A DNA stretch of 64,000 nt from Terriglobia bacterium (GTDB lineage: Bacteria > Acidobacteriota > Terriglobia > Versatilivoradales > Versatilivoraceae). The stretch lies in contig OX638355.1 in the NCBI GenBank assembly GCA_951813285.1, positions 3,925,136-3,989,135 on the forward strand, read 5' to 3'. Within the stretch, counting starts at the first letter, position 1, and each line of letters opens with the position of its first letter. Of this stretch, positions 39,373 to 50,300 are shown one piece after another. The position numbers and the translations under genes were made by a program. Below the pieces are notes generated by a model. That model had not been told where the DNA came from and ran no database searches. It saw only the letters and a list, made by a program, of their open reading frames with translations.

Positions 39373-41966
39373 ATGACTTGGGTCGGGTTGAGACAGGCGA
39401 CCCCACGCACCGCTGAGGCATTGACTTTGAACAAGACAGCCCCATTGAGCCTGTTTCGAATTGCAACGGCGGTGCTGTGGTTGGCGGCAGCCCAGCTCGC
39501 GGTCGCTCAATCCAGCCTCGAGGAACGGCGGTTCTTCGAGGAGAATGTGCGACCGCTGCTCGCCAAGCATTGCCTGGGCTGTCACAACAGCCAGGCCAGA
39601 ATGAGCGGTCTTTCCCTGGAGTCCCGCGAGTCGGCGCTGCTGGGTGGCGGCCGTGGCTCTGCCGTTGTCCCCGGGGAACCCGCCCGAAGCCTGCTGATTC
39701 AGGCCGTCCGCCAAACGGGCGAACTGAAGATGCCACCGGCCGGACCGTTGCAGAATCGCGAGGTGGCGGTGTTGACCCGGTGGGTCGGGGCCGGGGCTCC
39801 CTGGGGCGTAGAAGCCGGACATGATAACCCGCGCGCCGGGCCTTCCCATTGGGCCTTTCAACCGCCAGGACAGGCTGAGCCCCCCCGGGTGAAGAACAGG
39901 CAATGGGTGCGCGGCCCCATCGACCGCTTCGTCCTGGCTCGGCTGGAAGCCGCTGGAATTTCTCCTTCCCCCGAGGCCGACCGGCGGACACTCATACGCC
40001 GCGTCAGTCTCGATCTGATCGGCCTGCCTCCAACTCCCCGGCAAATTGCCGAGTTCCTGGCCGATACCAGGCCCGGCGCCTACGAGCGCCTGGTGAATCG
40101 TTTGCTGGATTCCCCCCATTACGGGGAGCGTTGGGGACGCCATTGGCTCGACATCGCTCGCTATGCCGACTCCAACGGTTATTCCAGCGACGGGAACCGT
40201 CCGATGTGGTATTACCGTGATTGGGTCATCAACGCGCTCAATGAGGACATGCCCTTTGACAGATTCGTGACGGAGCAGCTGGCCGGTGACCTTCTTCCCG
40301 ATCCAACCCGGGACCAACTGGTCGCCACGGGTTTTCACCGCAACACCATGATCAATGAAGAGGGCGGCATCGACTTCGAGCAATACCGCGTGGAAGCTGT
40401 GGTGGACCGGGTCAGCACCACCGGTGAGGCATTCCTGGGACTGACGGTGGGGTGCGCCCGCTGCCACGACCACAAGTTCGACCCGATCTCACAGAAAGAT
40501 TTCTACCGACTCTATGCCTTCTTCAACAACATCGACGAACTGGGGGGTGAAGTCTCCCTCGAGCAAAAGAACCAGCGCAAACTGGACCCGATGCTCGAGT
40601 TCGGAAAGCCGGAAGACTTCGCACGACGAGAAGCGATCCGACAGCAGAGATCGATCCTGGAAAAGGAGCTGAAGGCCTACCAGACCAAGCTGGAAGACAC
40701 ACTGGCCAACTGGGAAGAAGGACTTCCCCGGGAGGGGCGGGCTTCGATTGCACCGCAAATCCGGGAATCCCTCAAGATTTTGCCGGAGCGGCGAAACATC
40801 TACCAAAGACGCGTGCTGGACCTCTTCTTTTTTGCGCGGGACCCTGCCTGGCAGGCACGCCGGGAGGGGCTGCGCGCCCTTCAAGAGGCCGAACCCACAC
40901 TGGATGCGGCCCTGATCATGCGCGAGTTGCCGGAGCCGCGCACCGCCTACATCCACCTGTCCGGTGACTTTACCCGGAAAGGAGAAACGGTTCGCCCGGG
41001 CACTCCCGCCGTTCTTCCGGGTCTGCCCGACGGCCGGAAACTCAACCGCCTCGATCTGGCTGGCTGGCTGGTGTCACCGGACCATCCCCTGACGGCCAGG
41101 GTAACGGTCAACCGCATGTGGCAACGCTACTTCGGTTTGGGGTTGGTCGAAACCGAGGCCGACTTCGGGTCGCAGGGAACGCCACCCAGCCATCCCCGGT
41201 TGCTGGACTGGCTGGCCTCGGAATTTGTCCGCCGGGATTGGAGTACGAAGGCGATGCACCGCCTGATCGTCACCTCGGCGACCTACCGCCAGTCATCGGC
41301 GGCACGGCCCGAGTTGTCGGGAGTCGACCCGGAAAACCGGCTTCTGGCCCGGCAGAAGCGGCTGCGCCTGGAGGCCGAGATTATCCGGGATGCATCGCTG
41401 GCCGCGTCCGGCCTGCTGGTCTCCACCCTGGGAGGGCCGAGTGTTTTCCCGCCTCAACCCGAAGGGTCGGGTCAGTTCACCCAAGTCAACCGCAAATGGG
41501 AAACCGACGAGGGACCCGACCGCTATCGCCGCGGCATGTACACCTTCTTCCGCCGCTCGGCTGCCTATCCAGGCTTGACCACGTTCGACGCCCCCAACGC
41601 TCAGTCTGCGGAGACGCGCCGCAACCGCTCCAATACGCCACTTCAGGCATTGACTCTTCTCAACGACCAGACCCAGACAGAATTTTCCCGAGCCTTTGCC
41701 CGGGTGACGGTCGCACGGGGAGGCCCAACCCGATCCCAGCGTATCCGGTACGCTTTTGAGCGCTCCTTGGCCAGGCCCCCGGAACCGGAAGAGGAGGCAC
41801 GGCTGCAATCACTCCTGACACACATGCGCGACGACTTCGGCACCCGCCCCCTGGAAGCCCACCAGGTCACCGGCGAACCCGCCGGGAGCGACGATGCGTT
41901 CTTGCTGGCCTCCTGGGTGGCCGTTTCCCGCGTCCTGCTCAACCTGGACGAGTTCATAACGAGGCC

Positions 41967-41970
<4 letters not shown>
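39373..41970 (+). CDS. PSCyt1-DUF1549-DUF1553 secreted c-type cytochrome-like protein
   Basis: The 865-residue product has a signal-like segment (LFRIATAVLWLAAAQLAVAQ, about residues 27-46), then a planctomycete-type cytochrome domain with CLGCH and later MPPAGPL, DUF1549 (GPIDRFVLARLEAAGI, GERWGRHWLDIARYADSNGY) and DUF1553 (TARVTVNRMWQRYFGLGLVE, RNRSNTPLQALTLLNDQ). One c-type haem is expected. Such proteins occur next to DUF1501 partners in planctomycetes, verrucomicrobia and acidobacteria and are linked to extracellular polymer use, but no reaction is proven. It overlaps the DUF1501 gene by 4 nt. The exact start is uncertain. Confidence 0.9.
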
Positions 41971-43421
<1,451 letters not shown>

Positions 43422-43423
43422 GC

Positions 43424-43981
43424 TCATTCCCAAACCCCCTTGGATCGATGCCATGCATAGCGGCGCAGGCGTCCGACTCCGGGCAGGGAGCAGGAGATGG
43501 CCGCGGCGTCGCCGGAGCCGTTCTGCAGGTAAACGGTACCCATCTGGTTGCAATAACCCTCGGGGTTGAAGGTGAACCGATCCCCGCTGAAGGTGACGGG
43601 ATCCGGCAGCGGCCGGGGAGTCGCGGCGGCGGGAGGACCGCTCAGCCCGGAGGTGTCGAAGTTGACCTGGTTCGGTAGCGAATAGGCTCCCACCAACGGT
43701 TCCGACGGCCCCCGCAAGCCATTGCCGTCCAAGTCCTCGAACAGGCGGTAGGACCGCTGTTTCGGCTGGAATCGCACCACCACCTCCCGGTTTCCTGCGA
43801 TGGCCCGATAACGTCCCCGATCCAGATTGGAGAGCATCGTCTGAACTGCCGCATTCAACCGATTGACCTCCCAATAGCGGCTGAAGCCGGGAAGCGCAAG
43901 CGCTAGCAGAATCAGGATCAGGCCCGCCACCACCACGGTTTCCAAGATACTAAAACCTTTATTATAAGTAAGATAAAACAA
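43424..43981 (-). CDS. Minor pseudopilin, GspH/FimT type (TTG start)
   Basis: The 185-residue product has a class III prepilin leader MFYLTYNKG before FSILETVVVAGLILILLALA, with Glu at position 5 of the mature protein, and a GspH-like globular domain (SNLDRGRYRAIAGNREVVVR, FTFNPEGYCNQMGTVYL). The TTG at 43,979-43,981 is used because it gives a 9-residue leader and follows a GGGGA purine run. The leader codons are strikingly AT-rich. It stands opposite to the other minor pilin genes and ends 3 nt from the DUF1501 stop. Confidence 0.87.
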   Translation of the reverse strand: MFYLTYNKGFSILETVVVAGLILILLALALPGFSRYWEVNRLNAAVQTMLSNLDRGRYRAIAGNREVVVRFQPKQRSYRLFEDLDGNGLRGPSEPLVGAYSLPNQVNFDTSGLSGPPAAATPRPLPDPVTFSGDRFTFNPEGYCNQMGTVYLQNGSGDAAAISCSLPGVGRLRRYAWHRSKGVWE

Positions 43982-44018
43982 TATCTTCCCCGACGCCCAG
44001 CAATTGCTTCCAGAGGTG

Positions 44019-44046
44019 TTGACAATCCGGCCGCTTGCCTTATCAT
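44019..44046 (+). promoter_or_regulatory. Sigma70-type promoter of the minor pilin operon
   Basis: TTGACA (44,019-44,024) is followed after 16 nt by TATCAT (44,041-44,046). Transcription would start near 44,053. This argues against a start codon before that point for the following pilin gene. Confidence 0.7.
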
Positions 44047-44150
44047 GGGTCAGGCGGACAGGAACTTTGAGACCTCAGTGGACGCAACTCAAGCCTTATG
44101 GCATCCAAGTACAGGCCGGGGGCCACTGGAACGGTTTCCTTACCGGAGGG

Positions 44151-44624
44151 GTGTCCGGTCGGCCGCTCGGGAGCGGCTTCACCCTGCTGGAACTGCTGAT
44201 TGCCTCGGCGGTCCTGACCGTAGGCCTGCTCGCGACGGCCTCCCTGTTGCTGCTGGCCCTGTCCAGTCATTTTAACTCCAAACTGGAAGCGACTGCCCTC
44301 CGAATGACGCAGTCCACTCTGGAGGAGTTGAAGTCCTTGCCGCTGAATCATGCCGGGCTGGCCGATTCAACCGAATCGCTGACCCCGGACCATGAAATCG
44401 ACTTCTCGGCTCCCTCTTCTCCCTCCCATGCCAGGACCGCCACGGTGAAGCTTCACTCGCACAGCCCGACCGGTATCGAGTTCGAAACCCGCTGGCACGT
44501 CCGTACATTGGATGGTCGCAAAGTGATCACCAGCGCCACCCGCAAGACCGGCGGCCACTCCTCCTTCCACCCGGTCAGCATGAGAATCGTCAGGCTCTAC
44601 ACCGCTCCCGCCTTGGGAATGTAG
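44151..44624 (+). CDS. Minor pilin, PilV type
   Basis: The product carries a prepilin cleavage site GSG/FTLLELLIASAVLTV with Glu5, a hydrophobic N-terminal helix (VGLLATASLLLLALSS) and a small globular domain. The start is unsure. GTG at 44,151 gives a 9-residue leader but has GGAGGG directly against it; TTG at 44,067 gives a leader of about 37 residues; the frame stays open to 44,004, but that lies before the predicted transcript start. It overlaps the next gene by 1 nt (TAGTG). Confidence 0.75.
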   Translation: MSGRPLGSGFTLLELLIASAVLTVGLLATASLLLLALSSHFNSKLEATALRMTQSTLEELKSLPLNHAGLADSTESLTPDHEIDFSAPSSPSHARTATVKLHSHSPTGIEFETRWHVRTLDGRKVITSATRKTGGHSSFHPVSMRIVRLYTAPALGM

Positions 44625-45271
44625 TGAGCATCATGGCCTCGAAACCAGCCAATGCCGGGGGATTTTCCCTGCTCGAGTTGATCATTGTCCTGGGACTGGT
44701 CAGCGCCATCCTGGGAGCGGTCCTCTCAACTCTGCTGGAGGGGGGCGGAGTTTCCATGCGCGGACGACAGGAATCGGAGATTCATCGGCAACTCCGAGAC
44801 ATCCTGACCCTCATGGTCAAGGAGTTGCGCCGGACCGGCTTTCCGCCTCCCAACGCCTATGACGGCCACTATCTGCGGTCTTCCGGAAGGTTGAACCTGG
44901 TATCCAGGGGAATCCTGGCCGAGAGCCGCTCCGACAGGCTGGTGTTCACTGGAGACATCAACGCCGACAACCGAGTGGATTACTTCGAGTACGCGGTGTC
45001 GGGTGCAACGCCCCCGTTGACTCTGACTCGCAGGGCCGGACCCATAGGCGATGCCGGGACCCTGCCCGGCGGTCCCGCCCAAACGCTCTCCCGACTGGTT
45101 GAAAGCTGCCGTTTCTCTTATTTCGACGCTTCCGGGAACGTCACCTCGAGGGCGACCCAGGCGGCCAGTGTCCGAATTGACCTCACCCTTCGCAGTCGGG
45201 CCTCCGATCTACCCTCCGGCCGCCATAGGACCGTCAGCCGGTCGGTTCGCGTAAAGCCAATCAACCTATGA
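44624..45271 (+). CDS. Minor pilin, PilW type
   Basis: The 215-residue product starts at GTG 44,624 (or ATG 44,633) with a leader ending in AGG before FSLLELIIVLGLVSAILGA and Glu5. The globular part (RQLRDILTLMVKELRRTGFP, FTGDINADNRVDYFEYAVSG) resembles PilW-type minor pilins that prime type IV pilus assembly. It overlaps the preceding gene by 1 nt and the next by 4 nt. Confidence 0.85.
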   Translation: MSIMASKPANAGGFSLLELIIVLGLVSAILGAVLSTLLEGGGVSMRGRQESEIHRQLRDILTLMVKELRRTGFPPPNAYDGHYLRSSGRLNLVSRGILAESRSDRLVFTGDINADNRVDYFEYAVSGATPPLTLTRRAGPIGDAGTLPGGPAQTLSRLVESCRFSYFDASGNVTSRATQAASVRIDLTLRSRASDLPSGRHRTVSRSVRVKPINL

Positions 45272-46575
45272 ACCGGATGATGGACGTAATCGCGCTTGGG
45301 TCAGAACCCTCTGCCCGGCCGGAAGGCGGCATGGTGCTGGTGGCCGCCCTGATGGCCCTTGCCATCCTGACTCTTGTCGGGTTGACCGCGACCTTCGTCA
45401 CCACCACTGAAACCCTGATCAACCACAATTTGCGCTCCCGCCTGGTCAACCACTATCTCGCCGAGTCTGCGGCCCAGGAAGGCCGCTCCAGGCTCCCTGA
45501 GATCCTGCCGGTGGCCAAGCACGAAGCCGTCTATCTCCGCCGGGACAGCAGCGTCGATCCTACCGCCGGCAACGCCGGCACCAATCCCTACTTTGACCCC
45601 TCCTACGGCACCCATGGGATGACCTCGGCCCGATTCATCGATTCCAACCTGGCCGGCGTGAAATTTGCCTGGGTCCGAATCTGCCGGAAGACCGAAGAGC
45701 GGGCGGGTTATGAACTCGATGGCGATTCGCGGAACAACCGCGAGGTGGTTGCCTACGGCTATGACAACAGCGCCCCGGGGTTGAGAGCCTTTCAATTCGC
45801 GGGGTCGCGGGCCGGTCAGTACGGTTCGCCGGTCTACCTGTTGACGGGGATGGCTGCCGACCCCTCCGGTTCCAGGCAGATGGTTCGTACCGAGTTGGCC
45901 CGGCCTCCCATGCCTCCCTTTTCGGCCGCGCTCTACAACAAGACCGAAGTGCGGCTGGTGGGTGCGGTCAAGATCATCGGGAAAGACGGGGACGGCGGGA
46001 GCGACCTGGCCGGAATCGACACCCGGGGCGGAGTCTTCGGGAACACAAGCGCGGTCCGCGGTGCACCCGCCGTCCTCTCATCCTCATCCTCGAGCCACAA
46101 CATCGCTGCCCTGACAGCCTTGTTTGAACCTCCGGTGTCTATCCCCATTCAACGGGTGGACTCGGCTGTCACTGTTTCCTCGGGCATCTACTCGGGAACC
46201 GACCTGCGGCTCGGTGGACCCGGTACGAACCGCAGTGTCCCGACATTCGCCGACAGGGACCTGAGGGTGTCGGGAAATTCCCGAGGACAGGGATTCCTGA
46301 TTGTCAACGGAGACCTGACGGTCAGGGGCTCGTTCCGTTACGAAGGGGTGATCATCGCCAACGGCCGGTTGAGGTTCGAGGGATACCCGGTGGGTTCGGG
46401 AACCGGGATAAGCATCCGTGGAGCGGTCATCTCACATCCGAAAACGGGGAGCGCTCCCTCGGTTATCAAGGGAGAAAGCGTCCGAATCCACTACTTCTCC
46501 CGGATCGTGTCAGCCCAGTTTCAGGCCCTCCGGCATGCCCGGCTCTCCTACCGGCAACTCACCGACCTCAAGTAA
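45268..46575 (+). CDS. PilX-like type IV pilus assembly protein
   Basis: The 435-residue product has an N-terminal hydrophobic segment (GGMVLVAALMALAILTLVGL) and the conserved motif following it, NHYLAESAAQEGRSRL, typical of PilX N-terminal domains. The rest is rich in Gly, Ser and short beta-type segments (FLIVNGDLTVRGSFRYEGVI). It lacks a clear Glu5 after the processing region, as in other PilX-like proteins. It overlaps the PilW gene by 4 nt and converges with the prepilin peptidase gene. Confidence 0.82.
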   Translation: MNRMMDVIALGSEPSARPEGGMVLVAALMALAILTLVGLTATFVTTTETLINHNLRSRLVNHYLAESAAQEGRSRLPEILPVAKHEAVYLRRDSSVDPTAGNAGTNPYFDPSYGTHGMTSARFIDSNLAGVKFAWVRICRKTEERAGYELDGDSRNNREVVAYGYDNSAPGLRAFQFAGSRAGQYGSPVYLLTGMAADPSGSRQMVRTELARPPMPPFSAALYNKTEVRLVGAVKIIGKDGDGGSDLAGIDTRGGVFGNTSAVRGAPAVLSSSSSSHNIAALTALFEPPVSIPIQRVDSAVTVSSGIYSGTDLRLGGPGTNRSVPTFADRDLRVSGNSRGQGFLIVNGDLTVRGSFRYEGVIIANGRLRFEGYPVGSGTGISIRGAVISHPKTGSAPSVIKGESVRIHYFSRIVSAQFQALRHARLSYRQLTDLK

Positions 46576-46577
46576 GA

Positions 46578-47414
46578 TCAAAGCCTTCCGGCGATCCCGA
46601 GATACCAGGAGACCAGTTGCTGCCCCCAAAGGGCTACGCCGATGGCTGCCATTCCAAGGAAGGATCCGAAGGGAAGCGGATAGCGGTAGTCCTTGCCGGT
46701 CATCTTGATGTAGCCCAAGCCGATCAGAACCCCCAGAAAGGACCCCAGCATGATGGTCAACAGACCCAGCTTCACCCCCAGAAAGGCCCCCACCATGCCC
46801 ATCAGCTTCAGATCGCCGCCCCCCAGTCCCTCCACCTTCTTCAGCTTGAAGTAGACGGCTCCCACCAGCCAGAGAAATCCGCCGCAGACGACCGCCCCCA
46901 ACAGCGAACCCGCCAGCCAGCCCCAGCGGCCGCTGGAATCCGGCAACCCCGCCAACTGTACCAGAGCGGTTCCGGCCTCGTCCTCGATCCCGACCAGCAG
47001 GCTCAGGACAATCCCGAGCGCGATCCCGGGCAGGGTGATGACGTCCGGCAGAAGGCGATGGTTCAGGTCTATGAAAACCAGCACGATCAATGCCGAAAAA
47101 AAGACCAGCAACACCGCCGTCTTCCACTGGAGCCCGTTACTGATAAAGGTGCCCCAGAAGATGGCTGTCGTCAGGGCCTCTACCACCGGATACTGCCAGG
47201 AGATGGTTCCTTTGCAGAACCGACACTTTCCGCGCAACAGCAGAAAGCTGATCAGAGGGATGTTGTCATAAGGCTTCAGGGCTTGGCCACAGTATGTACA
47301 GGAAGACCTGGGCGACACGATGGATTGCCGGCGGGGGACTCTGACAATACAAACGTTCAGAAAGCTGCCGATCTTCAGACCCAGGGAGATGAAAACCCAT
47401 TCCATCAATGACAT
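46578..47414 (-). CDS. pilD: Prepilin peptidase / N-methyltransferase
   Basis: PilD cleaves prepilin leaders and methylates the new N-terminus. The 278-residue membrane protein has two CxxC pairs in the cytoplasmic loop (CTYC and CRFC), the aspartate motifs FIDLNHRLLPDVITLPG and GGGDLKLMGMVGAFLG (GxGDxK-like catalytic site), and eight hydrophobic segments. It serves the minor pilins encoded next to it and lies 17 nt below the glycosyltransferase gene. Confidence 0.95.
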   Translation of the reverse strand: MSLMEWVFISLGLKIGSFLNVCIVRVPRRQSIVSPRSSCTYCGQALKPYDNIPLISFLLLRGKCRFCKGTISWQYPVVEALTTAIFWGTFISNGLQWKTAVLLVFFSALIVLVFIDLNHRLLPDVITLPGIALGIVLSLLVGIEDEAGTALVQLAGLPDSSGRWGWLAGSLLGAVVCGGFLWLVGAVYFKLKKVEGLGGGDLKLMGMVGAFLGVKLGLLTIMLGSFLGVLIGLGYIKMTGKDYRYPLPFGSFLGMAAIGVALWGQQLVSWYLGIAGRL

Positions 47415-47431
47415 AGAAGAATCAACGGGAT

Positions 47432-48520
47432 CTAACTATTGAGTAACTCGGAGTAAACCCGAAACGTTTCCGCCACCATCCGTTCCACTGAAAAATCCGA
47501 CTGCACCCTGGCAAACGCCCGCTCAGCCTGCCGGCGCGCCCGGTCGGGATTGCTTCTGGCCCGCAACACCGACCGCGCCAAGGCCTCCGGATCGCCCGGC
47601 GAAAACAGGAATCCGGTCTCTCCATCGATGACCGCCTCGGGAATCCCGCCGGTGCGGCTGGCGCAAAGGGGAACCTGGTGGGACATGGCCTGCAGAAGGA
47701 CCGATCCCAGACCTTCCGCCAGAGACGGATGCACCAACAGATCGAATCCCGGCAGCAAGTCATCCAGGTCGGAAACAAATCCCGTCAGAACGACGCGATC
47801 ACTGAGGCCCAGTTCCCGGATCAACAGTTCCAGTCCCGCTCGGAGGGGTCCCTCTCCCACAACGGCAAGCCGGGAGTCAGGATGGGTCTTCAGGATCTCG
47901 GAAAAGCCCCGGATCAGAAACGCATGCCCCTTCTCCGGGGTCAGGTGACCGACGCATCCGATAAGAAACTCGGCGTCGGCAAAGCCCAGGCGCCGCCGCC
48001 TTCCGAACCTCCGCTCCGGCAGCGCCCGCCCGGTGTCCACGCCATCGTATACGACTTCCACCCGCTGCGGATCCAGACCCTCCCGAATGAGCAATTCGCG
48101 GACGTAGCGGGAAACGGCTATGACCCGGCTGGTCTGTCGGGCATATTTGAACTTCCACCAGGGGTTGCCGCGGATGCTGAAGGCGACCCGGCGGGCAGCC
48201 ACAACTTCGCCCCTCCAACCAAAGGTCTTCAGCCAAACGGCCAGACCCAGTGTCCGAGAATCGTGAGCGTGAATCAGATGCGGCCGGAAACGGCCAACCA
48301 GCCTGGCCAAGCCCGCCAGGGAGACGAGGTCCCACTCGGAGGACAGGGACAGTCCCTGAACCGGCACCTCCAGTTCGGCAGCACGGGTTGCCAGAGGACC
48401 TCCCCTGCGTGCGGCCAGGAATTGCTGAATCCCCTGTCTTCTCAGCCCTCCCATCAAGTGATGCAGTTGTTGCTGGCCACCCCGCCAGGCGGGTCCCGAA
48501 TCCAGGTGAAGGATCCTCAT
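47432..48520 (-). CDS. Glycosyltransferase family 4
   Basis: The 362-residue product has the GT-B fold: MRILHLDSGPAWRGGQQQLH at the N-terminus, HAHDSRTLGLAVWL, a linker, and the nucleotide-sugar domain with GCVGHLTPEKGHAFLIRGF and the E-x7-E region HPSLAEGLGSVLLQAMSHQV. The ATG at 48,518-48,520 gives the family start. An in-frame extension upstream is Arg/Pro-rich and overlaps the neighbouring gene. It is probably involved in lipopolysaccharide or other surface glycan synthesis with the GT2 gene 73 nt upstream. Confidence 0.9.
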   Translation of the reverse strand: MRILHLDSGPAWRGGQQQLHHLMGGLRRQGIQQFLAARRGGPLATRAAELEVPVQGLSLSSEWDLVSLAGLARLVGRFRPHLIHAHDSRTLGLAVWLKTFGWRGEVVAARRVAFSIRGNPWWKFKYARQTSRVIAVSRYVRELLIREGLDPQRVEVVYDGVDTGRALPERRFGRRRRLGFADAEFLIGCVGHLTPEKGHAFLIRGFSEILKTHPDSRLAVVGEGPLRAGLELLIRELGLSDRVVLTGFVSDLDDLLPGFDLLVHPSLAEGLGSVLLQAMSHQVPLCASRTGGIPEAVIDGETGFLFSPGDPEALARSVLRARSNPDRARRQAERAFARVQSDFSVERMVAETFRVYSELLNS

Positions 48521-48593
48521 GGTGAATGAACCGGTCCCCTCATTCGGAGATCCTCGCCTGCCCCGAAGCCCGGGAACTGCAACACGCGCCCGT

Positions 48594-49415
48594 TCAGTCC
48601 TCGCGGCCTTTCGGCGGGAGGCTGTCCCCGGTGTCCGCGGGTTCCCCTCCGAGCGCGTGGCCGGGCGCCGGGGACCGCTGCAGGTCCCAGAGCTTGGAGT
48701 ACTTGAGGAAGTTGTAGTAGGCGGCAAAGATCGAAATCAAAAGGCCCTGCAATCCGTCCAAAAAGCCGGCCTTGAAGCAATAGCTGCTCAAAAAGGCGGC
48801 GACAGGCGAACCCAGGATCTTGAGGGGACCGCTCCTTATTCCTCTAGTCTGCAGATCCCGAGCCGCCAGACTGGTGTAGTTCCCCACCCGACGGGCATGG
48901 TCGGAAACAGAATCGCAGGTGTAGTGAAGAAGGTCGCCCTGCAGGCGGGCCACGGGGCCGTCGCAGGAAAGATGCTCATGGACGAATTCACCGACCCATT
49001 GCCCGTGCTGGCGCCGATATAAACGCGGCTTGCGGTCGGGATACCAGCCGCAATGGCGAATCCAGCGACCGAGGTAGCAGGTTCTCCTTGGAAACTCGTA
49101 GGCGTTGGCCGTCTTGGGAAGGGTCTTCACCTCCAGCAGTTGCTGTCTAAGCGGTTGGCTGAGGCACTCATCGGCGTCCAGGCTGAGGATCCATTGGTGG
49201 GAGGCTTGCGCAGCCGCAAAGTTTTTCTGGTCGGAGTAGTTGGTCCAGTTGCGCGTGATGACACGGGCGCCCCATCGAGCAGCAATGGCGCAGGTCTGAT
49301 CCTGGCTACCGGCATCCACCACGATCACTTCGTCGGCGACGCCACGAACCGATTCCAGGCAGCGCCCAAGATGCCTTTCCTCATTGAGCGTGATGACGGT
49401 TGCCGAAATCTTCAA
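48594..49415 (-). CDS. Glycosyltransferase family 2 (WaaE/KdtX-like)
   Basis: The 273-residue product has the GT-A core: MKISATVITLNEERHLGRCL, EVIVVDAGSQDQT, ILSLDADECLSQPL (DxD) and the LPS-core type segments RTCYLGRWIRHCGWYPDRKP and LYRRQHGQWVGEFVHEHL. This pattern resembles WaaE/KdtX-type heptose or glucose transferases. The start is TTG at 49,413-49,415 with no Shine-Dalgarno. The bases before it are the 7-bp repeat array of the adjoining island. Confidence 0.88.
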   Translation of the reverse strand: MKISATVITLNEERHLGRCLESVRGVADEVIVVDAGSQDQTCAIAARWGARVITRNWTNYSDQKNFAAAQASHQWILSLDADECLSQPLRQQLLEVKTLPKTANAYEFPRRTCYLGRWIRHCGWYPDRKPRLYRRQHGQWVGEFVHEHLSCDGPVARLQGDLLHYTCDSVSDHARRVGNYTSLAARDLQTRGIRSGPLKILGSPVAAFLSSYCFKAGFLDGLQGLLISIFAAYYNFLKYSKLWDLQRSPAPGHALGGEPADTGDSLPPKGRED

Positions 49416-49480
49416 GGTAGTGGAGAGTGGAGAGTGATTAGTGTCTAGTTTTTAGTCGTTGGCCGGGTTCCCGCTTTGCC

Positions 49481-49867
49481 GGGCGGATCATACGAGAGTG
49501 AAACAACGAATCTTTATGGCCAATCGGAAACAAGGGCCCTGTCGTGCCAAACCGGTTTTCTACTGATTGAACATGGATGCACAGGATAGACAGGATAAAC
49601 GGCACGAGAGGCTGCGTCACAGGAAGCAGATCCGCTCGATGTTTGGGTGGGTTCTGGAAGTGATCCATGAGCCTGGGAGCGGGTTTTGGGAATTCCGTGT
49701 TGGAACAGAGGCGATGGTTGAACTCAGCACGGTGAAACCCCCGCCAAACCATCCTGTGCATCCTGTGCATCCATGTAAATTAGCCGTCTAACCATGCTGG
49801 ACTTAGAACGGATGTTCCGCCACCCGGCTCAAGGCGTTGTTTCAAATAAACATCATTGCGTCGGCTT
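49481..49867 (-). repeat. Dispersed element R1, copy B (approximately 387 bp)
   Basis: This is the inverted partner of 34,547-34,921. On the plus strand a short frame (49,567-49,791) contains VLEVIHEPGSGFWEFRVGTE followed by AMVEL. It resembles the GxxExxY family pattern E.H..LG.GF.E..Y..AL..EL with the Tyr replaced, so it looks like a worn remnant. Copies of ACAGGAT-type and CCTGTGCAT-type short repeats flank this frame. Confidence 0.85.
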
Positions 49868-50109
49868 GTGCTTCACGTGGGCTCACCGGCATTTGCTGCT
49901 GCCGCCGCCTACGCGGCTCGACACCCATAGGCGACGTTTCCCATGGGCTGACGCCCACGGCTAAGTGCTGCCGCGGCTTCGCCGCTCTCAAGGAAGCCGG
50001 CTAACACAGCATATTCTCAGGTAAGTCCGGCCCCTGCCCTGATGTGCGGATCATACAAGAGTGAAACTATCAGAAATCGATCATCCTTCCGTAACGTTGC
50101 TATCTCGTC

Positions 50110-50175
50110 GCGGTTCACCTCAACGCCTTAGTGGCCCTTCGTCGTCCTTCGTGTGTCTTCGTGGATCACTCTTTT
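50110..50175 (+). repeat. Dispersed element R2, copy 2
   Basis: The core CTCAACGCCTTAGTGGCCC is identical to the copies at 39,132 and 60,546. Here it is followed by three CTTCGT-type units ending TTCGTGGATCACTC. Confidence 0.8.
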
Positions 50176-50192
50176 CTCGGTTGTCTCAGGCA

Positions 50193-50297
50193 AGCATCTT
50201 GTTGATCTTGGCGTAGCCGCTTAGGGGATGCAACCACCTCACAAGGCGCTTGGCCGCTCCCGAAACCCTCCACTGACAACTCTCCACTCTCCACTGC
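50193..50297 (+). repeat. Spacer element core with 7-bp repeat end (copy 3)
   Basis: The core begins AAGCATCTTGTTGATCTTGG and ends CTCCCGAAACCCTCC, then passes into CTCCACT heptamers next to the stop of the TolC-like gene. It matches the cores at 3,454-3,540 (same strand) and 10,480-10,577 (opposite strand). Confidence 0.7.
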
Positions 50298-50300
50298 CTT

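Larger units (their letters stand above)
49416..50300. other. Gene-free island of nested repeats
   Basis: No gene is supported in these 885 bases. The order is a 7-bp repeat array (49,421-49,455), a REP-like unit, R1 copy B (49,481-49,867, minus orientation), a GC-rich palindromic stretch (about 49,900-50,010), another REP-like unit (50,030-50,068), R2 (50,110-50,175), the spacer-element core (50,193-50,280) and a second 7-bp array (50,270-50,297). It reads as one 7-bp-bounded element into which the others were inserted. Confidence 0.7.

Noticed and set aside
49900-50010. Structured RNA gene in the GC-rich palindromic stretch
   Set aside because: It has short hairpins such as GCCGCGGCTTCGCCGC, but nothing matching a known RNA class, and it lies within a repeat island. 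It is more simply another repeat.
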